Shown here one piece after another: positions 54,849 through 63,400 of a DNA stretch of 64,000 nucleotides. The position numbers and the translations under genes are program-made. The notes beneath the pieces are model-generated. The model saw only the letters and a list, made by a program, of their open reading frames with translations. It was not told the origin of the DNA and searched no databases. Source of the stretch: Thermophagus sp052400625 (GTDB lineage: Bacteria > Bacteroidota > Bacteroidia > Bacteroidales > Marinilabiliaceae); NCBI GenBank assembly GCA_052400625.1, contig JBQTGH010000005.1; one strand, 5' to 3'. Within the stretch, counting starts at the first letter, position 1. Every line of letters starts with the position of its first letter.

Positions 54849-57278
54849 ATGAGAACTGCTTCAAAAAAAATTTCCACGGTCAGCGTCTTTCCTGACCGAA
54901 AAATTTTTTCGATTACGGGATTACTGTTTTTTTTATGTTTGGGTGGAACCAATTCTCTCATTGCTCAAGTCTCTGCCACGATAATCGACAGCGTTGAACA
55001 AAAGCCGGTTCCTTTTGCAAATATTGTTTTCCTGAATAAGAAGAATGGGACCGTTTCCGATATTCGGGGCAAATTCACCCTTCCGCCCGACATCGGCGAT
55101 TCTATAGCTATCAGTAGTGTTGGATATCGCAACAAACAACTGGCAGTAAAAGATATCCAACCCCGTTCAACCATTGTCCTTTCACCCCAAAACATAACGC
55201 TCAGTGCTGTCGATATATATCCTAAAGAAAACCCTGCTCTCAGGATCATGGAACAAGTGGTGGAAAAGAAAGACCGAAACAACCCCGACCACCATCAAAA
55301 TTATTCTTGCATCGTATACCACAAAATGACCTTTGATCTACAGATTCCTGATAAGTCGGAGGTTGTCGATACCATAGCACAAAAATACAATAACCTTGAG
55401 CGCAACCATCATCTTATGTTGATGGAATCCATCTCTGAAAAAAGACATCTGGCTCCCGACAAAAATAAAGAACGTGTGATCTCGGGAAGAGTGAGCGGGT
55501 TTAATGATCCTTCGCTAGCGGTGCTCCCCGCCCAAATTCAGCCTTTCGGTTTCTATGACGATTACATTCCCCTGCTGGAAATAGAGTATCTCAATCCTGC
55601 TTCGGAATTGGGATTGAAAAATTACATCTTCATCCTTGAGGATACCATTGTCGAAAATAACGATTCTTTGTACTACATTTCCTTTCGCCCAAGGAAAAAG
55701 GCCAATGTCAAACCTTTAACCGGCTCCTTCCACATACATACCAGATCCTATGCTCTAAAAAACATCAAAGCAAGTTCCCATATTCCCTCCTCCCCATTTC
55801 AATTGGATATTAATCAAAGCTACGAACAGACCAAGCAGGGACAATGGTTCCCCTCCGAACTGGAAAGTCAGCTCACCATACCACCCAACAGCAGCATTAA
55901 TCCCACACCCTTCCCCTTAACGGGCAATGCCAAGAGCCTAATTACTGCCATTAATACCAATCCCGATCTGGATCCCAATGATTTTAATTCTGTAATTCTC
56001 GAAGATGATATGCCGTCTAATCCAGAAGCGTTAGAAGCTTTGCGCTATGAGCCTCTTTCAGCCAAAGATTCTATCACCTACCAATTGCTGGATAGTATTG
56101 GCAGAGTCAATAAATTCGACAATTTCATTAGGTTTCAAAAAAGTTTGATACGGGGATATTTACCTGCCGGTCCCTTTCTGATCAACATCAAACAAGTGAT
56201 AGGGTACAATAAATTTGAAGGCTTTAAAGCAGGGCTGGGATTATGGACAGCCCCTGAGCTTACCGGCAAAATTTCCATCGGTGGTTATTTCAATCATGCT
56301 TTCAAATCGGAACACCAAAACTACGGAGCAGGGATTAAATGGGTCTCCAACAAGATTCACCAAACAACCCTATCGCTTAGTTATGGCCACGATATGAATA
56401 CGACAGGAGAATTTTCCTTTTACAACCAAAAGACTCTAGATCTGAATGCCTATATGAAAGAGTATTCAGTAACAACGATGGACCGAAAGACGGAATATTT
56501 GGGCTCTTTGGAATCGAGAGTAAAGGGATCCTTATCCGGAAAGGTATTCCTGTGGCATTCTAAGATAAATCCACTTCAGGCATATGATTTTATGCCGCAA
56601 ACAGCATTGCTGGTGGAAGATTATAAAGTCACTGAAGGGGGGATAAAACTAAGGTGGGCACCTGGCGAAAAAGTCTCCAAAACGGCCTTTGGCATATTAC
56701 CCTACGCCGGTTTGGAGCCCAAGGTATGGATAAACATCATTAAAGGCATACAGGAGTTAAAAGGAGAATCGCCCCACTACACAAAGGTGGAAACCCAAGT
56801 GGAAAAAGAATTCCGGTCGGGCCCATCCTCACGAACCACAATCCGTTTGACCGGGGGATGGATCGATGGTTGGGAAACACCGTCCAATTTATATAGCTTT
56901 TTTGGCACTTATGATCCCATCTCCATAGAAGTTCCCGACATGTTTGCCACAATGGCGCCCAACGAATTTGCAGCAGACCAATTTGCCCTGATGTTTTTGA
57001 GACATAAAATGGCATTACGACAAAATAAACCCGGAAAATTTAAACCGGAAATACATCTTCTTTCAAAAGCAGGATGGGGAAATATAACCCATAACGATAT
57101 CCATAATTTCAAGACTTTCGACAAAGGCTTTTTTGAATCGGGCATTTTACTCGACAACCTATACAATGCCTTTCTATTTAAATATGGAATCGCGGTCCAT
57201 TATCACTACGGGCCCTACCGTAAAGACAAAAACATCGACAACTGGAGTTTTCGACTCTCTTTAGGTCTAACCCTCTAA
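54849..57278 (+). CDS. DUF5686 / carboxypeptidase-regulatory-like outer-membrane protein
   Basis: 809 residues. A signal peptide (ITGLLFFLCLGGTNSLIAQ) is followed by a carboxypeptidase-D regulatory-like domain (ATIIDSVEQKPVPFANIVFLNKK ... SVGYRNKQLAV), as in TonB-linked receptors. A DUF5686-type region spans the middle (ENPALRIMEQVVEKKDRNNPD). The C-terminal part looks like a beta-barrel ending in NWSFRLSLGLTL, with the usual alternating pattern. Such proteins are outer-membrane barrels of unknown function in this phylum and are not TonB receptors in the strict sense. The gene sits 40 bp after rluB. Confidence 0.85.
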   Translation: MRTASKKISTVSVFPDRKIFSITGLLFFLCLGGTNSLIAQVSATIIDSVEQKPVPFANIVFLNKKNGTVSDIRGKFTLPPDIGDSIAISSVGYRNKQLAVKDIQPRSTIVLSPQNITLSAVDIYPKENPALRIMEQVVEKKDRNNPDHHQNYSCIVYHKMTFDLQIPDKSEVVDTIAQKYNNLERNHHLMLMESISEKRHLAPDKNKERVISGRVSGFNDPSLAVLPAQIQPFGFYDDYIPLLEIEYLNPASELGLKNYIFILEDTIVENNDSLYYISFRPRKKANVKPLTGSFHIHTRSYALKNIKASSHIPSSPFQLDINQSYEQTKQGQWFPSELESQLTIPPNSSINPTPFPLTGNAKSLITAINTNPDLDPNDFNSVILEDDMPSNPEALEALRYEPLSAKDSITYQLLDSIGRVNKFDNFIRFQKSLIRGYLPAGPFLINIKQVIGYNKFEGFKAGLGLWTAPELTGKISIGGYFNHAFKSEHQNYGAGIKWVSNKIHQTTLSLSYGHDMNTTGEFSFYNQKTLDLNAYMKEYSVTTMDRKTEYLGSLESRVKGSLSGKVFLWHSKINPLQAYDFMPQTALLVEDYKVTEGGIKLRWAPGEKVSKTAFGILPYAGLEPKVWINIIKGIQELKGESPHYTKVETQVEKEFRSGPSSRTTIRLTGGWIDGWETPSNLYSFFGTYDPISIEVPDMFATMAPNEFAADQFALMFLRHKMALRQNKPGKFKPEIHLLSKAGWGNITHNDIHNFKTFDKGFFESGILLDNLYNAFLFKYGIAVHYHYGPYRKDKNIDNWSFRLSLGLTL

Positions 57279-57578
57279 TTTGCGAAGTCGTTAAAGACCT
57301 TACCTTCATCCTATTGCCAAATAAAAAAGTGCAATCCATCAGGAACTTGTTGAAATGAGGCATAGCATCGCTATGGTGAATTGAGACCAGCTAGCTTGCG
57401 ACTTGATGGGCAGCAATTTTAATTCGTAATAGATTTTCCAATGCATTTTTCGGGTTTAAATGTGATTTAATCTTTATCGAGTAGAAGAACGGGATTACAA
57501 TTCCCTGAAATGATGCCTTGTGATTGCAAATCCACAACGCATCAAGTGCTAAAGACAAGTTATGCAGAAAAATTTCTG
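57279..57578. other. Spacer after the DUF5686 gene, no gene seen
   Basis: About 300 bp. No continuous frame; both strands have short pieces broken by stops (for example minus-strand text near 57300-57420). Small palindromes occur (AGCATCGCT near 57365; AGCTAGCT near 57390). It could be decayed coding DNA, but no protein family was recognised. Confidence 0.35.
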
Positions 57579-57890
57579 TTAGCTTACCGGAAAATTCTTT
57601 TCCTAAGCTATCGGCAAAAATTTGGAAGCCTTAACGAAACATCTCCGTTGCCTTAACGAAACTTTTTCGTTGCCTTAACTGAAACATCTCCGTTGCGTTA
57701 ACGAAGCTTTTTCGTTGCCTTAACCGAAATTTCTTCGTTGCCTTAACCGGAATTTTTCCCGGTAGACTAACGAACTTTTTTTGCCTAAGGCAAAAAAAAA
57801 GTCCCAGTTAACCTATTCAGAATTTTTCTCCCTTACCTACGCGAAAAAATTTTATCTAACTTAACCGTAATTTTTCCACATAAGCTACAA
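57579..57890. repeat. Degenerate tandem array, period about 22-23 bp
   Basis: Units of the type GCCTTAACGAAACATCTCCG and GCCTTAACCGAAATTTCTTC follow each other from 57628 to 57780; the flanks on both sides (57579-57627 and 57800-57890) are more decayed units. A hairpin with seven-base T and A arms (TTTTTTTGCC / GGCAAAAAAA, 57776-57798) interrupts it. No protein-coding frame. Confidence 0.7.
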
Positions 57891-58081
57891 GTAGGGAGCA
57901 TGACCAAGAATGTTTGTCACAATAAGAACATGCATAAAAGTATTTAAACATAAGGGAAATAGATGAATTTTATGGATGCGAGCGGGGTTATTTCCCCTTT
58001 AGGGGATTAAGGGGTGAGCGCCGGACATAATAAGCTTTGAAGTAATTATATAAGATACTTTATACGGATGCCTATTTCATC

Positions 58082-58745
58082 TTTCCCGACACCAGGTATA
58101 ACCTTATCCCGACATCTGGTATAACCTTATCCCAACATCTGGTATAACCTTATCCCAACATCTGGTATAACCTTATCTCAACATCTGGTATAACCTTATC
58201 TCAACATCTGGTATAACCTTATCCCGACATCTGGTATAACCTTATCCCGACACCAGGTATAACCTTATCCCAACATCTGGTATAACCTTATCCCGACACC
58301 AGGTATAACCTTATCCCGACATCTGGTATAACCTTATCCCGACACCAGGTATAACCTTATCCCGACATCTGGTATAACCTNNNNNNNNNNNNNNNNNNNN
58401 NNNNNNNNNNNNNNNNNNNNNNNNNNNNNNNNNNNNNNNNNNNNNNNNNNNNNNNNNNNNNNNNNNNNNNNNNNNAACCTTATCCCGACACCAGGTATAA
58501 CCTTATCCCGACATCTGGTATAACCTTTCCCGACACCTGGTATAACCTTATCCCGACACCTGGTATAACCTTATCCCGACATCTGGTATAACCTTATCCC
58601 AACATCTGGTATAACCTTATCTCAACATCTGGTATAACCTTATCCCGACATCTGGTATAACCTTATCCCAACATCTGGTATAACCTTATCCCAACATCTG
58701 GTATAACCTTTCCCGATAACTGGTATAAGCTTATACCGACATTTA
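58082..58745. repeat. Tandem array of a 23-bp unit, about 24 clear visible copies
   Basis: The unit centre is CCCGACATCTGGTATAAC, followed by CTTAT. Variants change CCCG to CCCA or CTCA, and ATCTGG to ACCAGG or ACCTGG. Thirteen copies are visible before the gap and about eleven clear ones after it, plus one diverged end unit (GATAACTGG). Two units (near 58526 and 58708) are preceded by TTT instead of TTAT. There are no unique spacers, so it is not a CRISPR array. No open frame runs through it. Confidence 0.9.
58381..58475. other. Assembly gap (95 N) inside the 23-bp array
   Basis: The run of N breaks the array between unit 13 and the next clear unit. If the length is real it holds about four units, but the copy number is not known. 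Confidence 0.99.
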
Positions 58746-59077
58746 ACAGGGGATAAAACGCGGAAGCGCAAAGCTGCAAAGGGAGTGAAGGGGTGGTTTT
58801 TAATTGGAGGTTGTATTAAATTTTGTACTTAAACTGGCTATGTAGTAATCACCAGGACCATGTGATTATAATGAACGATATCGTGTGATAGGAATCACAC
58901 GTCTGCGTGATTTGTAATTCATGCATAACTTAAAAAATGGCTTTGCAATCCGTATAAATAAATCAAAAGAAAAAGAATTAAACAGGACAAACACCTGAAG
59001 AATTTCGATTTCAACTGACTTGAACGGCACACAACAATTAAGCTGTCGATCAAAGGTAGCGCCTGCGACTACAATCA
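58746..59077. other. AT-rich spacer past the array, no convincing gene
   Basis: Contains only a 70-codon minus-strand frame (58866-59078) without recognisable content, a small palindrome (GTGTGATAGGAATCACAC near 58880) and further AT-rich text. The attC-like half site begins at 59078. Confidence 0.4.
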
Positions 59078-59360
59078 CCCCACAAAAACATAATTCACAA
59101 GTACTTGCGTATAAATAAATTTAATATATTTGTATTTATAAAAACATGAATTGATGCCTGTAAAGCCCCAAATAATCCTCTCTTTAGCGCAACACCGGAA
59201 GATGGGTGTTATTCCATGTAAGCTAACAATCTCTTGCAAATATAAAAAGCACTTTAGACCAAATTACAGAACATAAACAACTCAACAACTGACAATTAAA
59301 CAAATATCGACATAATAGATATAAACACAATATGCATTTACACATACGTTGTGGGGCATA
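59078..59360. repeat. attC-like half sites around the DUF3800 cassette start
   Basis: A left-type end CCCCACAAAAACATAATTCAC (59078-59098) and a right-type end ACGTTGTGGGGCATA (59346-59360) flank about 250 bp of AT-rich sequence. They resemble the ends of the complete hairpin at 60260-60395. A TATATTTG box (59125-59132) lies inside, about 260 bp before the DUF3800 start. Confidence 0.45.
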
Positions 59361-59391
59361 CGCAACATAGTACAAACCGAAATCTAATAAT

Positions 59392-60246
59392 ATGCATTTT
59401 TTTTACATAGATGAAACAGGATGTGATGGTCGTTCATTAACGAATCGACAAGAACCGATATTTGTGCTTGGTGGACTTATTTTAAGAGATGAAGGATGGA
59501 ATAAAACACATATTGAGTTTGAGAAAATTATTACTCGGTATTTTAACGGAACTATTCCAGACCACTTTGAATTTCACACTCAAGACTTATTTTCTCCTAA
59601 TGGGAGTGGTTTTTTTGAGGGGCACACTCGTGAAAACCGTAATAGATTAATAAATCAAATACTTGATTTGGTTGCGACACGAAAACATCAATATTATTAT
59701 TTTGCAGTCGATAAAGCGAAACTTAATGCTTATGAAACTAATCAGGTTCGTGAGCGAGAGTATTTTGATTTAAAAACACCGTACTTAATTGCTTATGACT
59801 ATTTGATAACATCTTATGAAAAATATACTAAGGAAAAGCTTGGTAAAAGTGCTAGAGCAATGGTGATAATTGATGAGAAAGACGCATTTATAGAAGAAAT
59901 TGAAGCTGTTACAAGATTTCGAAGATTTAACGGTGCTGTTGGAAAGCGGACGAAATGGATAGTGGAATTTAGTTTTGCAGTAGATTCTGAGAAGAATACT
60001 ATGATTCAAATTTCGGATTTATTGCTTTTCTTGACCAGAAAGTATCTCGAAATTGAAAATGGTTATAAAGAGACATTGAATAGTGAGATAAAAAACATTT
60101 TTCGTGACTTCTATAGAAAAGTGAATGCTAGATTAATCTATAAAAAAGTTCAAGAAGAAAGTGGTCGAAATTCTTCATATTACAATGACTTTATAAAAGA
60201 GATTAGTTCTACTCCAAGTGCAAGGTGGAATTCAAAGACATACTAA
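59392..60246 (+). CDS. DUF3800 protein (predicted RNase H-like fold, accessory)
   Basis: 284 residues. The start is typical of DUF3800: MHFFYIDETGCDG with the acidic pair at 7-8, then PIFVLGGLILRDEGW. The middle has YYYFAVDKAKLNAY and YDYLITSYEKYTKEK. A late acidic/Asn motif, FAVDSEKNTMIQISDLLLF, is also as expected for this family (Asn followed by IQxxDLL). DUF3800 is a predicted nuclease-like family with RNase H-like fold and is frequent in accessory and defence loci. It is bounded by the attC-like element at 60260 and the end motif at 59346. It is AT-rich relative to the core. Confidence 0.85.
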   Translation: MHFFYIDETGCDGRSLTNRQEPIFVLGGLILRDEGWNKTHIEFEKIITRYFNGTIPDHFEFHTQDLFSPNGSGFFEGHTRENRNRLINQILDLVATRKHQYYYFAVDKAKLNAYETNQVREREYFDLKTPYLIAYDYLITSYEKYTKEKLGKSARAMVIIDEKDAFIEEIEAVTRFRRFNGAVGKRTKWIVEFSFAVDSEKNTMIQISDLLLFLTRKYLEIENGYKETLNSEIKNIFRDFYRKVNARLIYKKVQEESGRNSSYYNDFIKEISSTPSARWNSKTY

Positions 60247-60259
60247 TGATAAAGTACGA

Positions 60260-60395
60260 CCCCACAACAATGTGTATAATTCATAAGGGTTTCAGAGGTT
60301 TTCGAGCGTTATCACCCGCATTAATTTTGAGTGGTAACTTGATAGGTTTGAAGTCCGCAATCCCTTACGAAATCATACACTCAACGTTGTGCGGC
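60260..60395. repeat. 136-bp imperfect hairpin, attC-like, between DUF3800 and the helicase
   Basis: Left arm 60260-60289 (CCCCACAACAATGTG, then TATAATTCATAAGGG) pairs with right arm 60360-60395 (ATCCCTTACGAAATCATACA, then CTCAACGTTGTGCGGC) with small bulges. A second inner stem GTTATCACCC / GAGTGGTAAC lies in the loop. The right end repeats the motif found at 59346. The size and asymmetric bulges resemble integron attC sites, but the ends do not fit the canonical GTTRRRY box. Confidence 0.55.
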
Positions 60396-60411
60396 ATTAA
60401 AAATTAACTAA

Positions 60412-63400
60412 ATGACATTTCAGGAATTATATACAAAATCAGTTGTTCAAACCATAAAGGAAAAAGCAAATGAGAAGAAGAACCAAATATTTGTAATTCT
60501 TGGCCAGACTGATTTAATACAAGACACTTGGTTAAATGACAATCTAACTGATTCAGAATCTTTTGTAAAAAATGGGACTGAACAAGTGTTTGACAAAAGT
60601 TGGTTTGCTCGGATTTTTGCGCAGTTAAATATTGAAAAGGATTTACACCTACTCTCCTATGCTCAATTCAGTTATCTCATTTACTATATTGACAATTCCT
60701 TCTTTAAAGAACGAGTAGTAGTCATTCGAGACAATCTAAGGCTACTTTATCCAATTCGTAAAAATGAGTACTTGGAAAGTAGCCAAAATGAAAACATAGA
60801 AGAAAGACCTGATGCTTTACCGATTTATCAATCAGAACAAATTCAAGTTGACGATCAGTATTTCTACTCTGTGAAGCTTCCTGATGATAGTTATGCTTCA
60901 ATTGACTTGTTTAAACAACAAAGCAAACTTCAACACGCTTCTGATGAAAATTTTGATACAATTGACATAAGTTCAGACAACTTGGCTCTTGACTTATTTA
61001 TAAATCAATGCATTAGGGATGATGATTTTAGTAAAAAGGCGCTTGTCAAAATTTATCCAAAACAGCCAATATCGGATCTTCTTTTAGATTCTGTTTCTAA
61101 AACCAATTTCATACTAAATCAATTTGGCGGTCAACTAATTGAGCTTAAAGAAGAAACGATTCAGGAAGATTTTACTCCTTCTGAAAGAACTAGTTCACTT
61201 TTAAAGAAATTTTGGGGTGCCAATGCAGAATTTAGGTCATTAAGAGTTTATAAGAATCCAGACCTAGGAAATCAAATAACCGAGATTTCACAAGGATTAA
61301 TTGTTGAGACAATCATTAACGAATATGAAAACTCGCTACAAGGAGAAAAAACGAGAGACTTGTTCCTGACAGCACCAACAGGTGCGGGTAAATCACTATT
61401 ATTTCAATTACCGGCATTTTACGTTTCTGCTAAAGGCGACATTACCATTGTTGTCTCTCCTCTAATTGCTTTGATGAAGGATCAGGTAAATGCAATAATT
61501 ACAGAGCGCCATTTTGAAAAGATTGCATACCTCAATAGTGAACTTAGTCTAATTGATAGGGAAAAAATCATTGAGAACTGCCACAATGGAGAAATTGATA
61601 TCTTATACATGTCTCCAGAATTATTAATGTCTTATGATATTTCACACTTTATTGGAGACAGGAAATTAGGCTTGTTGGTGGTTGACGAAGCTCACCTAAT
61701 TACTACTTGGGGGAGAGACTTTAGAGTCGACTATTGGTTTTTAGGAAATCATGTTAGGAAGATTAGAAAGTATCATAAAATGTCATTTCCTATGGTAGCT
61801 GTCACCGCTACCGCGATCTACGGTGGCGCAAATGATATGGTTTTCGACAGTATAGATAGTTTAGTTATGCGTAACCCACATGTCTTTGTTGGACAAGTCA
61901 AAAGACAAGACATAACGTTTGCAGTAAACAATTACGATCGTTTTGAACGAAACTATGAAAGAAGCAAGCTAAACCAGACGGTAGACTTTATCAAGCGAAT
62001 CCATGAAACGGGGTTAAAGACTCTCGTTTACGCACCCTACACAAAACACATTCGGCAAATTATTGATCAACTGAGAAGCGATCAATTGGATATTGCTGCG
62101 GGTTATTATGGGAGTCTATCACCTGAGCAAAAAGAACTTGCTTTCAGAGAGTTTAAAAGCGGTACTAAGAAAATCATGATCTCTACCAAAGCGTTTGGTA
62201 TGGGAGTAGATATTTCAGATATAGAATTGGTTTACCACCATGCACCTTCGGGTCTACTCCCTGACTATGTACAAGAAATTGGAAGAGTTGCCCGAAAAAC
62301 AGATATACAAGGATTTGCAGCACTAAACTATTCAAGTCAAGACCAACGTTTTACCAAAGCACTTCATGGAATGTCGGCATTACGTCAATTCCAAATCAAA
62401 GAAGTGCTTAAAAAAATACATAAGGCTTACATTAAAAATAATAAGAGCCGTAACCTTTTATTATCAGTTGATGATTTCGGTCACATTTTTGAAAATGCAC
62501 TTGACTTAGACCAGAAAGTCTTGACTGCTCTGATGATGATTGAAAAAGACTACTTAGCAAAATATCGTTTCAATATCCTTATTGCGCGACCCAAAAAACT
62601 TTTTGTAAAAGTTTTCGCAAGAGTCTCAGATCAGGACTTAGAAAGATTCAAAAATGCTTATCCAAACACTTCAAACTTTATAGCTTCTTTAGGGAATGGA
62701 AATAATATAATTGAAGTTAACTTAGATGAGCTTTGGTATAAGAACTTCAACGATAAAAGTTTTCCTCTTGTAAAAAGAGCTTTTTATACGGGTTATCTGT
62801 TTAAGCAAAATGATTTTGAACTTGTACCGCAGCTCAAAATATCTTTTGAAAGACTTGAATCCTTTAAATCTTTGTACGATACATTGAATCAACTTTTTGA
62901 TCATGTAAAGGCTGTCTTTAATCAGTTTGACGGTTCTTTCTTCAACCAATTAGAATTCATTGAAAAGCTTGTGCCATTCCTACAGGACAGAATGAAAGCA
63001 GAAAAAATTGGTAAATTCATTTTATCCTCATATTCAGGTCGTTTAATTCAGCCGGGTGTTATTGAGCCTAATGCTTTTCTTCAACAACGTAGGGGAATTG
63101 ATGGCTATAAGTATCGAGTCTTTAATACTCAGTACTTAGCCAGTTTTACTGCCTTACTCAAGCGTCTAAACAACTTATTCAGCAACACAGACGAGTATAT
63201 AGTCAACAGATTTGTTACTAATAAAGAATCTAATTCAATCAATTATGTTCGACTAGGTTACTTCCTTGAAATGCTTGAATTAGGAACATTTGAAATTAAA
63301 GGCGGTGAAAACCCAATGGTTTTCATACGTATAAATGATCCGTTGAGAATTGAACGAGATTCTAATTCTTCAAGTTATAGCAATACTCTTTTATCTAAAA

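Noticed and set aside
58082..58745. Possible CRISPR array
   Set aside because: The 23-bp units follow each other directly with no unique spacers, and no cas genes are present.
58866..59078. 70-codon minus-strand frame
   Set aside because: No family match, AT-rich low-information composition, no promoter or neighbour to support it.
60260..60395. Claim of a canonical integron attC site
   Set aside because: The end motif GTTGTGC does not fit GTTRRRY and no integrase gene is in the window, so only attC-like is claimed.
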